Below, one piece after another: positions 1-8,695 of a DNA stretch of 64,000 nucleotides. The first letter of the stretch is position 1, and each line of letters begins with the position of its first letter. The translations under genes were made by a program, and so were the position numbers. This DNA is from JAJRQY01 sp965224435. GTDB taxonomy: Bacteria; Actinomycetota; Acidimicrobiia; Acidimicrobiales; SZUA-35. The notes below the pieces were generated by a model that was not told the origin of the DNA, searched no databases, and saw only the letters and a list, made by a program, of their open reading frames with translations. Location: contig OZ245048.1 in assembly GCA_965224435.1 (NCBI GenBank), positions 3,162,001 to 3,226,000 on the forward strand, written 5' to 3'.

Positions 1-751
1 GGCTGCCGGAATCGATGGTCTGCTCGACCGGGCGCACCTCAATCACATAGCGGTCGAGGTTCAGTCGAGTCAGCGTATTGAGCTCCGTCGTTCGGGAGTC
101 AGCGTCGTCCTGGAAGGTGACCTCCCAAACCGCGCCCTGACCAACCGGACCAGCGGGAATCGGACCAGCGAACGTGACCGGCGCTCGCAGAAGCTGACCT
201 AACCAGAACGATTCGTTCGAAATGGAGACGACCTCGATTGCTGATCCGTCTCGGTTCAGAGTCGAACCATATTCTTCAACCACCCTGTTGGGTCCACGAG
301 TCATTCGAAGGCTCGCACCCAGATTCGACTTGAGAGAATCAGCCAACGCCTGGTCAGATGCGGAAAACTCAAGGCCCGTGATGATCAGGGTGTCTGAAGA
401 ACCATCGGCCGAGGAGCGCTCCACCAGAACTTCAACGATGGCGGACACCCACGATCCGGGCTGCTCGATTCGAACCTCGAGCTGTTGCATGCTCCCGACC
501 GGAGCTGGCTCAAGAAGTGCTCGCCGCAACGACTCGCCAGCCGACACAACCTTCAGCTCAAAAGCCGTGGTGCCAGCGGGAAGCTGGGCTAGCGACGGCT
601 TCACCGTATTTGGAAGCACGATACTTGGAGACTCCGCCGCGCTTGGTGGATCAACGTCCGACTTCGCCGTACACGCGGCGACAGAAATACTCATGAAAAG
701 AACAACTACGATGGAGGCCAACCATCGGCTTCGGACGGGGATCGCTTTCAT
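1..751 (-). CDS. Putative lipoprotein, 3' end outside the window
   Basis: Reading the minus strand from an ATG at 751 gives an open frame to the window edge, so the C-terminus is missing. The N-terminus has a basic start (MKAIPVRSRW), a hydrophobic stretch and a lipobox-like SVAAC, so the protein is probably lipid-anchored on the outer face of the membrane. The remaining 230 or so residues are rich in Ser, Val and Glu, without a family I recognise. The ATG overlaps the TGA of the upstream nucleotidyltransferase (ATGA), which implies translational coupling. A plus-strand frame over the same bases is a shadow. Confidence 0.6.
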   Translation of the reverse strand, partial: MKAIPVRSRWLASIVVVLFMSISVAACTAKSDVDPPSAAESPSIVLPNTVKPSLAQLPAGTTAFELKVVSAGESLRRALLEPAPVGSMQQLEVRIEQPGSWVSAIVEVLVERSSADGSSDTLIITGLEFSASDQALADSLKSNLGASLRMTRGPNRVVEEYGSTLNRDGSAIEVVSISNESFWLGQLLRAPVTFAGPIPAGPVGQGAVWEVTFQDDADSRTTELNTLTRLNLDRYVIEVRPVEQTIDSGS

Positions 752-1575
752 TCCCCCCGCTCAGCCAGCTTGGCTTGAGCCACTGCGAGGTCTTCCGGGT
801 TCGTGATGCCGATCCACTGGTCGGGCGATGAGGTCACTCGAATCCTCAGGCGATTCGAATCCATCAGCTCTCCAACCACGGTCGGCAGCTGACACTCTGA
901 CTTCGAATCCTCAGAGTTGGCCTCGTAGAACGACGCCCATCGCTCAGCAAAGTCGTCCATCACCGAGTGATGGAAGCACCACATATTCAATGAGACCAGG
1001 GTTTCTTCAGGAACGACATGGCCAGCAACCACGAGCTCGCCGGACTCCACCCGCTCACACCCGTGGGTCTCCACAATGGCGGTTAGCTGGCCATCGGCAA
1101 CCTGACATTGTGCCCGAGACACGGCTCCCCGAGGTGGGACCGTCTTGCCAAGTTCGAACGCGATGTTGGCCCCGACTCCAGCTTCGATCGTTTCCAATTC
1201 TTCGACAGCTAGCCGGAAGCTGGTCGGGCCGTAGTAGTCATCGGCATTGATGACAGCGAATGGCTTGTCTACTACATCAGCGGCACTGAGGACCGCGTGC
1301 AGGGTTCCCCAGGGCTTGTCTCGCGCTGGACCAAGGTCTTCTTGTCGGACATAGATGGCTTCGAGCCCTGGATGTTGCTCGGCCATATGAGTTCGAACGT
1401 CAGCTTCGATTTCGCCCCGGATGACGAGAACGACCGATTCAAAACCAGCGGTCAGCCCATCATTGATAGAGAAATCGAGGATGGCTTCATTGTTCGAGCC
1501 GACGCGAGCCAGCTGCTTCACTCCCCCAAATCGACTTCCGAGTCCAGCGGCGATGATGACAAGTGTTGGATTCAC
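748..1575 (-). CDS. NTP-transferase (sugar nucleotidyltransferase-like)
   Basis: 275-aa protein of the nucleotidyltransferase-fold family that makes NDP-sugars or similar activated compounds. The N-terminal signature AAGLGSRFGG followed by KQ matches the NTP-binding loop (GxGxRxxxxxKQ), and NADDYYG supplies the metal-binding Asp. The frame is open far upstream, but family similarity begins at the GTG at 1575 (VNPTLVIIAAG), so that start is chosen; no strong ribosome site precedes it. The C-terminal half is less conserved and the substrate cannot be named. Its stop overlaps the start of the downstream lipoprotein gene. Confidence 0.8.
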   Translation of the reverse strand: MNPTLVIIAAGLGSRFGGVKQLARVGSNNEAILDFSINDGLTAGFESVVLVIRGEIEADVRTHMAEQHPGLEAIYVRQEDLGPARDKPWGTLHAVLSAADVVDKPFAVINADDYYGPTSFRLAVEELETIEAGVGANIAFELGKTVPPRGAVSRAQCQVADGQLTAIVETHGCERVESGELVVAGHVVPEETLVSLNMWCFHHSVMDDFAERWASFYEANSEDSKSECQLPTVVGELMDSNRLRIRVTSSPDQWIGITNPEDLAVAQAKLAERGE

Positions 1576-1713
1576 CCCGACATGGTGTCTGGCCACGGCC
1601 CCAGATCCAACTAGCTCAGTCCGAACGGCGCTCCTGTGGCCACGCCTAGGAGCACGACGCAAGGCTGTGTTAGCGTTCTCTCCATGGCACGAGAAGCGAT
1701 CGGCAGCTCCAAA

Positions 1714-2466
1714 ATGAGGAGTTTGCGACCATCGCGAAATCTCGCCATCGGCCTGGTGGGTGCTATCGGCGGCGCGGTCGGACTGGGAATGTCGGGAGCG
1801 CTCGCCCAGCCATCGGTGCCAGAAATCACTTGTACGGCAGCAATTGTGTACGGCGAGCCGATCGATTGTCTTGTTGGCGGCGTCGACGAGTCCAAGATCT
1901 CGGTCGACTGGGGCGACGGCGAGGTCACGCCGATCAGCACAGCCAGCTATTCGCCCAAGTCTGTTGGAGCGGTCATCATCTCGCTGGTCAACAATGACGG
2001 TGCCGTTCTGGCCACCAGTGAGGTCCGAGTGAAACCAGATCTCAAGCTGCATTGTGAATCCGCGGACACTGCCACCGTCTTTGAGCTCGTTGCCAGTCCG
2101 GCTAGCGAATCCGGCTGGGACTATGTCTACGCTGATCTAGCGACCGGCGCGAACACCTATCCAGGCGATACCAGCTATCCGGAAGGTTTCAACCTCGCGG
2201 GCTTTGAAAGGATCGCCACAGAGGAAGTCTCCGTAACCGGAAAGTGCACGGCAACCTCTCAGGCCGGAGAGGATCTTGATGGCGACTTCGCCATGACGAT
2301 GAGCTCGGATTGGGAAGAGACTCGATCGGTGCCATTTGGCTACATCGTTCCATGGACGTCTCACCATTGGGCCGGAACCCAGCCGGGTGAGCTTGAAGCC
2401 ACCGTCACCATTGAGGGGGTAGAAGCCTCCGAACGAATCGGCATCTATTTCGCTGGTTGTGGCTGA
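1714..2466 (+). CDS. Secreted protein with PKD-like segment
   Basis: About 250 aa. A basic n-region (MRSLRPSRN), a glycine/alanine-rich hydrophobic core and GALAQP form a signal peptide, so export is likely. Just after it, the stretch SKISVDWGDGE followed by alternating beta-type sequence resembles a PKD/Ig-like domain (WGDG). Four cysteines in the mature part (CTAAI, CLVGG, LHCES, GKCTA) could form disulfides, with one more near the C-terminus (AGCG). ATG codons at 1684 and 1636 are possible alternative starts; 1714 is chosen because it gives the cleanest signal peptide. The role is unknown. Confidence 0.6.
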   Translation: MRSLRPSRNLAIGLVGAIGGAVGLGMSGALAQPSVPEITCTAAIVYGEPIDCLVGGVDESKISVDWGDGEVTPISTASYSPKSVGAVIISLVNNDGAVLATSEVRVKPDLKLHCESADTATVFELVASPASESGWDYVYADLATGANTYPGDTSYPEGFNLAGFERIATEEVSVTGKCTATSQAGEDLDGDFAMTMSSDWEETRSVPFGYIVPWTSHHWAGTQPGELEATVTIEGVEASERIGIYFAGCG

Positions 2467-2480
2467 GGCGGTTGATTGAA

Positions 2481-2498
2481 GCGGCCCGGTCGGGCCGC
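2481..2498. terminator. Bidirectional hairpin between convergent genes
   Basis: GCGGCCC-GGTC-GGGCCGC forms a perfect 7-bp GC stem with a 4-nt loop between the convergent stops at 2466 and 2506. There is no clear T-tract, so this is a stem-loop terminator candidate only. Confidence 0.5.
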
Positions 2499-2505
2499 CA
2501 CCAAC

Positions 2506-5500
2506 CTATGAACTCGTCAATACCTTGTCTTCATCGGAGCTGCCGGAATCCTTCGATGACTTCGAAGGTTTGGCTGCCTTCGAGTTCCGCTTGGACTTGG
2601 GCTCAACACTGCTCTCGTCGACTACCTTGCGCTTGGACCGGGCCGAGCGCTTGCCTGGACCAAGGAACCGACTACCGGAGGTTGCGACCAAACGGGCACG
2701 ACCCTCAGCGATGTTTGTGGTCAGAAGCTTCTCCGCCGCGATACCAGACATCCAGTCCAGAGAGGTGAAGCGAGGATCACCCATGGCACGACTCAGCGAC
2801 GCAGCTTCGACAATACGACCAGGCGAATAGTCCCGATGCTCGGTACTCATTCGACCGTCATAGATGCGATAGACATCACCATCAAGCAGGGCAATGGCGT
2901 AGGCCGCCAGTTCCCCATCAAGACGCAGGGTGGCAATCTCGACTTCCCACTCCTCGTTGCCACCTTCGACAACACGGCGCCAGAACTCGCGCTCAGCCGG
3001 GCGGTCAAGGTCAGAGTTGCGACGAGCATGACGGTCACGAGAAACGTGGACTGCCTCAACCTCATCAATGAGCTCGGAGGTAAGCGCTCGGCCACGGTCG
3101 AAACCAATGGTCATCGCTATGCCTTCGTTCTCAATCCTGGACTTGGCTCGGCGAAGAGCCTTGCGCTTGGACTTGGTCAAGACATCATCAATATTGTTGG
3201 AGGTCGAGAAGACCACTCGCGGGATGCGAAGCTCGGGCAGCGACTGGCCATGGTCCAGAATGTCGACCAGGTGCTGCATGACAGGATCCATCTCCGGAAG
3301 CTGTTCCAGATCCACAGACCAGGGAGCCGGGAGTTCTTCGATTGCCCCGACAATTGCCTGGGCAAGAGCTCGGGCCGAATCACCATCACGTGCTGGCAAC
3401 GAGGCAAAGAGGGAACTGCCATGACCCATGGTCACGATGGTGGTTCCTTCTGGACGCTGATCGGTTGCCAACAAGGCATAGGCCATCAGCTGTTCAGTTT
3501 GAGCCGAACGAACCTCGATCATGAGCGGGGTCCACTGGGGGAATGACTCCGCCCAGTGAGACAGCCATGGGAAGGTTGCCATCAGAGGCAGGCCAAGGTC
3601 CTGATTCATCTCGTCGATGTCGTGAACAACCGAGCGAATCTCGTTCATGCCATTGTGCACGCTGGTATAGAACACGCGCTCTTGGATCTGTTCTGACGAT
3701 CGACGCCAGGCTTCCAAAGGCTCGGTCTCATCATCAACATGCTCTTTCAATAGAGCAGTTAGAGCCGGGGCTGGAAGTGGACGGCAGTAATAGAAGCCCT
3801 GGGCCTGGTCACAACCAAGCTTGCGCAGTTCTGCTGCCTGGTCGGCGTATTCGATTCCTTCGGCCACGGTGTATGCACCGAGGGCCTTGGACAAGTTCAC
3901 GATTGCTTCAACCAGGGCAGAAGAGGTAGAAGACCGGTGAAGCTCACTGATGAACGAACGGTCGATCTTGATGGCGTCGACCGGGAAGGACTTCAGGTAA
4001 CTCATGGAGGAGTAGCCGGTTCCGAAGTCATCAATGGCGAGCTTCACTCCAACCGTCTTGAGCTGTTCGAGAATTCCAGCACTGCGTTCGGCATCGACGG
4101 CCAACATGGACTCGGTAATCTCAAAGACAAGCTTGTTGGCGGCAAGGCCAGAGTCACGCAACACACTGGTCAAGGTGTTAACCAGCTGCATGTCGTGCAA
4201 CTGGCGAACCGAAAGGTTCACGGTGATGCTGATGTCTTCGCAGCCTTCGATCTTCTGCCAGATGGCGGCCTGGGTGCAGGCCTCTTTCATGACCCAGTCG
4301 CCGATTGGGACGATGAGTCCACTTTCTTCGGCCAAGGGGATGAACCGGTCCGGGGCGACAAGGCCGCGCTCGGGATGCTTCCAGCGGATCAAGGCTTCAA
4401 CCAGTGAGACCTTGCCGGTCTTGAGATCAAAAATCGGCTGGTAGTGAAGGACGAATTGGTCTTCGTCAATGCCCCGCTGAAGGTCGGCCTTGAGATCAAG
4501 GCGCTCAACGGCCTCTTCGTACATGATCGGCTCGAAGAACTCGAACCGACCCTTGCCGCGGGTCTTGGACAGATACATGGCGACGTCGGCGTTGCGAAGA
4601 AGGGTGTCGACGTCAGCAGTGTCGTCGCCATCCATGGCGATACCGATGCTGGCCGAGGCCCGCACACTGCGAGGACCAAGGTCGATCGGCTCGCCAAGAG
4701 CTTCCAACGCTCGACGAGCTACCGCAACGGCATCTCGGCGATCAGCAGCAGACTCAAGAAGGATGGCGAACTCGTCGCCACCGAAGCGAGCAACAGTGTC
4801 GCCGGGGCGGATACATCGGCCAAGGCGGCCAGCGATCACGGCTAACATTTCATCACCAGCAGCATGGCCGAGACTGTCATTGACGGTCTTGAAATCGTCC
4901 AAGTCAATGAACAGAACCGCAACGTGGCCGGGGCCATCATTGTTGAGAGCTAGCTCGGTTCGCTCGGCGAAAAGCACTCGGTTGGAGAGACCGGTAAGCG
5001 AATCATGCTCGGCATCGTGGCGCAAGCGATCCTTACCTCGCTCAATTGCCTTCATCAGGGTGAAGACTCGGACCAGGATCAAGAGGAACAACAGAGCCGA
5101 AGCAATGATGGTTACCACACGGTCATCCTGGGTACCCCAGACCAGGTCAATCAACGGCACACTCAAGGTGGCAACAAACATCACGACCAGCTGGGTGGCT
5201 GTCAATTTGTCCTGGTTATGCAGGTCGCTGACCTCATGCTCACCGGCCGGGTGAAGGGCAGCAGCAGCAAATCCAGCATAGAAGAACAGCCAGAAGGCAT
5301 CAATGGGGGTGCCGGTTGAAAAAGTGTCGTTGCCGAGCATGATGTTATAGCCAGTGTCGGCGATGGCCAGCGAGCCAATGGCGGCAGCCATGAAGGCAAA
5401 GGGAGGGTGCTTTAGCTGGGCAGTCACGATCAGTCGAGCAGCAACAGCGAGAAGGGCAACGTCCATGACGGGATAGCCGAAGGAGACGGCCAAAGAGGTA

Positions 5501-5958
5501 AACGATTGGCCGCTGACGTACAGGTTGTCGACAAACAGGACCCAGAGGGCACCGAACATGGCGATACCAACTACCGCAGCATCAATGAAGCTGGCGGTAT
5601 TGCGGCCCGGAGTGAGTGAGCGCACCATCTTGGTCAGCCCGACGATCATCAGGGGATACATCATCAAGTAGAAGAAGTCGGCAACGGAGGGGAACGGAAC
5701 CCCGTCCGGATTGGCCAGCTCCAGGACGTAGTAGATGATGTCGGCGGTCAAGAACGATGTCAGGCCCGCGGCGAACCACATCCATGGCTCCTTAGCCTCG
5801 GAGTGGTTCTTCTTCACCCCGAGGAGCAAGAAGCCAACAGACAAGAGGCCAACACCGTTGTACAGCACCAGCTTCGAGGTCGGGGTGTTTGGCAAGGCGA
5901 AATACAACGTCGTGAGCACGACGGCGATTCCAAGCCAGATCTTCCACATGTTACGCAT
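2506..5958 (-). CDS. Membrane GGDEF-EAL protein with C-terminal GNAT-like domain
   Basis: 1150-aa signalling protein. The N-terminal 280 or so residues hold eight or nine hydrophobic helices. A GGDEF domain follows, with intact RFGGDEFAI near residue 392 and an RPGD inhibitory-site motif five residues upstream. An EAL domain comes next, with VEALIRWKHP near 520, DDFGTGYSS, KIDRSFI and AEGIE all present. Both c-di-GMP synthesis and hydrolysis therefore look possible. From about residue 780 there is a large extra domain (KRKALRRAKSRI, RDRHARRNS, GRIVEAASL) that resembles CelD/BioF2-like GNAT acyltransferases, then a Ser/Lys-rich tail. A TTG at 6018 is an alternative start; the ATG at 5958 begins just before the first helix. 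Confidence 0.88.
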   Translation of the reverse strand: MRNMWKIWLGIAVVLTTLYFALPNTPTSKLVLYNGVGLLSVGFLLLGVKKNHSEAKEPWMWFAAGLTSFLTADIIYYVLELANPDGVPFPSVADFFYLMMYPLMIVGLTKMVRSLTPGRNTASFIDAAVVGIAMFGALWVLFVDNLYVSGQSFTSLAVSFGYPVMDVALLAVAARLIVTAQLKHPPFAFMAAAIGSLAIADTGYNIMLGNDTFSTGTPIDAFWLFFYAGFAAAALHPAGEHEVSDLHNQDKLTATQLVVMFVATLSVPLIDLVWGTQDDRVVTIIASALLFLLILVRVFTLMKAIERGKDRLRHDAEHDSLTGLSNRVLFAERTELALNNDGPGHVAVLFIDLDDFKTVNDSLGHAAGDEMLAVIAGRLGRCIRPGDTVARFGGDEFAILLESAADRRDAVAVARRALEALGEPIDLGPRSVRASASIGIAMDGDDTADVDTLLRNADVAMYLSKTRGKGRFEFFEPIMYEEAVERLDLKADLQRGIDEDQFVLHYQPIFDLKTGKVSLVEALIRWKHPERGLVAPDRFIPLAEESGLIVPIGDWVMKEACTQAAIWQKIEGCEDISITVNLSVRQLHDMQLVNTLTSVLRDSGLAANKLVFEITESMLAVDAERSAGILEQLKTVGVKLAIDDFGTGYSSMSYLKSFPVDAIKIDRSFISELHRSSTSSALVEAIVNLSKALGAYTVAEGIEYADQAAELRKLGCDQAQGFYYCRPLPAPALTALLKEHVDDETEPLEAWRRSSEQIQERVFYTSVHNGMNEIRSVVHDIDEMNQDLGLPLMATFPWLSHWAESFPQWTPLMIEVRSAQTEQLMAYALLATDQRPEGTTIVTMGHGSSLFASLPARDGDSARALAQAIVGAIEELPAPWSVDLEQLPEMDPVMQHLVDILDHGQSLPELRIPRVVFSTSNNIDDVLTKSKRKALRRAKSRIENEGIAMTIGFDRGRALTSELIDEVEAVHVSRDRHARRNSDLDRPAEREFWRRVVEGGNEEWEVEIATLRLDGELAAYAIALLDGDVYRIYDGRMSTEHRDYSPGRIVEAASLSRAMGDPRFTSLDWMSGIAAEKLLTTNIAEGRARLVATSGSRFLGPGKRSARSKRKVVDESSVEPKSKRNSKAAKPSKSSKDSGSSDEDKVLTSS

Positions 5959-6042
5959 GAAGTTCTTATCGGTTGCGAAGCGCCCAAGATAAGGACTCGA
6001 CGCAACATGAGGTCGCAACGTCCCTACGCATTGTTCTTTGGC

Positions 6043-6927
6043 TTACTGACCAATAGCGACGAATACCAAAGCTCCACCGGCCATCGCCATGCCAACGAGC
6101 TGGAGGGCAGCCAGTCGCTCGTTCAAGAAAGCCCGAGCCAGCAGCACCGTGCTGACGGGGTAGAGCGAGCTCAGCGCGGCCACCCAGGTGAAGTTGTCGC
6201 CGTCAAGAGCCAGCAAGTAAAGACTGTTAGCAGCGAAGTCCAACAAGCCGGCGATCAGGAGAATCAACCACTGGCTGGCTCGGATCGGAGCCCAACCGCG
6301 TTGGGTTGTCAAGGCCACAACGAGGATGCCGATCGAAGCGGCTCTCGCCCCCAACAGTGGGTAGAGGCCTGCATCGGCAGATGTTTGAGCCAGTGCGATG
6401 AAGAACCAGGCGAACCCAAACCCGGCAACAACGGACAAGACCCGGGTTTGGCCAGCATTTCCCTTTGCCCCAACAATCTCACGGGGCGGCATCATTGGTG
6501 AAGCTGCGTGCAGCGCCATTCCACCTACCGATACCAGGACCGCAGCGGGAATAGCTAGCCCGATGCCAGCCAGGGTCATCGTGCTTGGAACAATCCCCTT
6601 GAGCAGGCCGTAGAGAACGGGGATTGATGCGCTACACAGAGCTGTGATCGAAGCGGCTGTTGACATTGGGCCAATGGCCAGTGCCTTGTAGAAAGTGGTC
6701 AGTCCAAGTGTTGCCCCCAAACCAGCCGCGCCGCCCCAGACAAGATCACTCATCTGGAACACACCAAATGGGTAAACGACGAGGAGTAGAACAACCGCTG
6801 CCAGACTGACAACTTGAACAGCGGCAGTTACGAGAACGGAGTCATTCTCCTTGCTCGCCAGTGCACCGGAGAAGTCCGAGGCTCCGTACGCCATGCCAGA
6901 TACGGCGGCGAAGAGGACGGCAATCAT
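6043..6927 (-). CDS. EamA-type (DMT superfamily) transporter
   Basis: 294 aa, almost entirely hydrophobic, with about ten predicted membrane helices in two similar halves, as in EamA/DMT permeases that export or import small metabolites. The first helix MIAVLFAAVSGMAYG and the final segment VSTVLLARAFLNERL are typical of the family, which carries a conserved Glu/Arg in the last loop. The substrate cannot be deduced. It lies upstream of, and on the same strand as, the GGDEF-EAL gene with an 84-bp gap, so they may be cotranscribed. Confidence 0.8.
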   Translation of the reverse strand: MIAVLFAAVSGMAYGASDFSGALASKENDSVLVTAAVQVVSLAAVVLLLVVYPFGVFQMSDLVWGGAAGLGATLGLTTFYKALAIGPMSTAASITALCSASIPVLYGLLKGIVPSTMTLAGIGLAIPAAVLVSVGGMALHAASPMMPPREIVGAKGNAGQTRVLSVVAGFGFAWFFIALAQTSADAGLYPLLGARAASIGILVVALTTQRGWAPIRASQWLILLIAGLLDFAANSLYLLALDGDNFTWVAALSSLYPVSTVLLARAFLNERLAALQLVGMAMAGGALVFVAIGQ

Positions 6928-7052
6928 GAGGTCGACCTCGTCGACTTCGGGTGGTCGCTGTTGAGGGTGATGGGCACCGCAGGAGATTAGCAGCCGCCAT
7001 CGTCACAAGAGAACAACCTCATGACAGAGACGCCCGAGCCGATGGAAGCAAG

Positions 7053-7937
7053 GTGGATCCAAACATTCGCTGGCTACGGCGAAAAATCCTTCGTTACTTG
7101 ACCAAGCGCCTCGTGCTGGAGTTTGTTGCTGTTGTCGTCGCGCTCTGGATCCTGCTGACTTTTCTCGGCTGGAGCCAGGTTGAGGTCGCTCCCTTTGCCA
7201 TCGTTGCTGCTCAAGTCCTCGTTCTACTCCGGGCCACCATCAGCTTAAGCACGAACCCCCTTAGCCAACAAGCTGTCAGCCAGTTGATCGAAAATCCAAC
7301 CGTCCTGATCCGGTCGACCAGTGATCTAGCCGGTCTCGGCAAGACTGGGGTCGAACTTGGACTCTTCGAGTTCCATCCCGTACTTACCGCATCGTTGCCC
7401 TACGACGAGACCAAAGACGGACCAGAGAACGAAACGTCGGATGAAGAGCACATCCTCTTCGACGTGTTCCAATCGCGCGATGGGCAAACAACCGCGGCCC
7501 TTGGCCGCCAAGGCGGAACAATCACCCTGATTTCCCAGCTGACCGATGGCAGGATTCTTGCTTCAACCGATCTATTGATTCCGCCGAGTGAACGACTCAT
7601 CGTTAATCAGGTAGCCGGTGGTGATCTTGAGCGCCTCGTACGAACTCATAGACGCCTACTGGACGGGCTAACCCGACGGGGTATTCACCTTCGCCCCGCA
7701 CCGCCCACCCTCTTGCGCGACCTTCTCACAATCGAGCACGATTCGTACCAGCAGCTCGGCCCGTTCTTTGCTCCCTTCTTGGCGCTTGACTCGACGCCGC
7801 GCCCCTTGCGCCTCGCCCTTCGGATCGACGCATCACAGCTACTCGGAAGGAGCGGGCGCCAGCCTTCGGCCACTCAAAGTGACGAAGTGAAAGCGCAGGC
7901 GATCCACGCAAGCGCAAACCTTTTGCAGACTTCTTGA
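7053..7937 (+). CDS. Membrane-anchored protein of unknown function
   Basis: About 294 aa. Two hydrophobic helices near the N-terminus (FVAVVVALWILLTFLGW and the segment after EVAPF) are followed by a roughly 220-residue soluble part. I do not recognise the family. The GTG at 7053 is preferred, with GGAAG four bases upstream; a GTG at 6951 would add 34 low-complexity residues and has no ribosome site. The gene is divergent from the EamA transporter. Acidic (ETKDGPENETSDEEH) and Arg-rich stretches suggest a cytoplasmic soluble domain, which is inference. Confidence 0.55.
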   Translation: MDPNIRWLRRKILRYLTKRLVLEFVAVVVALWILLTFLGWSQVEVAPFAIVAAQVLVLLRATISLSTNPLSQQAVSQLIENPTVLIRSTSDLAGLGKTGVELGLFEFHPVLTASLPYDETKDGPENETSDEEHILFDVFQSRDGQTTAALGRQGGTITLISQLTDGRILASTDLLIPPSERLIVNQVAGGDLERLVRTHRRLLDGLTRRGIHLRPAPPTLLRDLLTIEHDSYQQLGPFFAPFLALDSTPRPLRLALRIDASQLLGRSGRQPSATQSDEVKAQAIHASANLLQTS

Positions 7938-7951
7938 GAGTTTTCTAAAGT
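7923..7951 (+). promoter_or_regulatory. Candidate sigma-70 type promoter of the tRNA cluster
   Basis: TTGCAG and TAAAGT separated by 17 bp lie about 60 bp before the first tRNA-Arg gene. The -35 box falls within the last codons of the preceding gene. This is a motif match only. Confidence 0.35.
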
Positions 7952-8011
7952 CGGCTCCCTCAACACCGATACCTATTTGCAGCGACGCACAGTCACTCAC
8001 AGTAGTACCAA

Positions 8012-8085
8012 GCACTTGTAGCTCAATTGGATAGAGCATCTGGTTTCGAACCAGAAGGTTTGGGGTTCGACTCCCTGCGAGTGCA
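8012..8085 (+). tRNA. tRNA-Arg (anticodon TCG), copy 1
   Basis: The 74-nt cloverleaf has acceptor stem GCACTTG/CGAGTGC, D-arm GCTC/GAGC, anticodon arm TCTGG-TTTCGAA-CCAGA and T-arm with loop TTCGACT. The loop reads anticodon TCG, which decodes CGA. The discriminator is A and no CCA end is encoded. Identical to the two copies at 8182 and 8343. Confidence 0.95.
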
Positions 8086-8139
8086 CGTATTCGCCTCCGG
8101 CGAAACTCGAGTTTGTTCGCTAGCGCTCACAAACATCGG
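8086..8139. repeat. tRNA-linked hairpin repeat, copy 1
   Basis: Follows tRNA copy 1 directly. It contains an inner CGCCTCCGGCG hairpin and a second stem GTTTGT/ACAAAC around TCGCTAGCGCTC. Essentially identical to the unit at 8417-8470 and closely related to 8510-8559. Confidence 0.7.
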
Positions 8140-8181
8140 GGAACACCGGACCAGCGACTACAAGCAACACAGCAATACCTA

Positions 8182-8255
8182 GCACTTGTAGCTCAATTGG
8201 ATAGAGCATCTGGTTTCGAACCAGAAGGTTTGGGGTTCGACTCCCTGCGAGTGCA
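8182..8255 (+). tRNA. tRNA-Arg (anticodon TCG), copy 2
   Basis: Sequence identical to copy 1 over all 74 nt, with the same TTTCGAA anticodon loop and no encoded CCA. It starts 170 bp after copy 1, separated by a hairpin repeat and about 40 bp of unrelated sequence. Confidence 0.95.
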
Positions 8256-8310
8256 CGCCGTTCACTTCGTTCACTAACCGAGTTTCCTCGCTGAGGCTCG
8301 GAAACATCGA
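8256..8310. repeat. tRNA-linked hairpin repeat, divergent copy 2
   Basis: Same position relative to its tRNA as copy 1 and sharing CGAGTTT near the start and AAACATCG at the end, but with the inner stem changed to GTTTCC/GGAAAC. The paired positions change together, so pairing is preserved. Confidence 0.6.
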
Positions 8311-8342
8311 AGTAGCAGCAAGTATCAACACAGCAATCACAC

Positions 8343-8416
8343 GCACTTGTAGCTCAATTGGATAGAGCATCTGGTTTCGAACCAGAAGGTTTGGGGTTCG
8401 ACTCCCTGCGAGTGCA
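8343..8416 (+). tRNA. tRNA-Arg (anticodon TCG), copy 3
   Basis: Third identical 74-nt copy, 161 bp downstream of copy 2. Three clustered genes for the CGA-reading tRNA fit the frequent CGA codons seen in the protein genes of this window. Confidence 0.95.
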
Positions 8417-8470
8417 CGTATTCGCCTCCGGCGAAACTCGAGTTTGTTCGCTAGCGCTCACAAACATCGG
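8417..8470. repeat. tRNA-linked hairpin repeat, copy 3
   Basis: Follows tRNA copy 3 and matches the 8086-8139 unit base for base through AAACATCGG, including CGCCTCCGGCG and GTTTGT/ACAAAC. Confidence 0.7.
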
Positions 8471-8509
8471 GACAACAACGGCTAGCGCTCAGAACGTCGG
8501 AAGAGGAAA

Positions 8510-8559
8510 CGTCGCCTGCGGCGAAACTCGAGTTTGTTCGCTAGCGCTCACAAACATCG
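8510..8559. repeat. Hairpin repeat copy 4, without its own tRNA
   Basis: Starts CGTCGCCTGCGGCG and then matches copies 1 and 3 through the GTTTGT/ACAAAC stem. A further fragment GCTAGCGCTCAGAACGTCGG sits at 8481-8500. No tRNA precedes this unit, so the element can exist apart from the tRNA. I see nothing else in 8560-8690. Confidence 0.65.
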
Positions 8560-8695
8560 ATGACGGACTTGGATCCTGGGCCTTTGGTCTGGGATTCTTT
8601 CGCTTTTGGACCCGTGATGTTAGGACACGTCATCGCAATGTCGGGTTCCTTGTCCATGCTGTCACAAATCGGAGCCTCGGGCCGACTACTGGAGG

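Noticed and set aside
222..806. Plus-strand frame at the left end
   Set aside because: It runs antisense to the lipoprotein with a signal peptide and lipobox on the minus strand.
748..2052. A 434-residue protein starting at 2052 on the minus strand
   Set aside because: The first 159 residues overlap the plus-strand secreted protein and show no family features; the enzyme starts at 1575.
8012..8416. CRISPR array-like pattern of repeats and spacers
   Set aside because: The repeats are complete tRNA genes with all arms paired, the spacing is about 90 bp and no cas genes are near.
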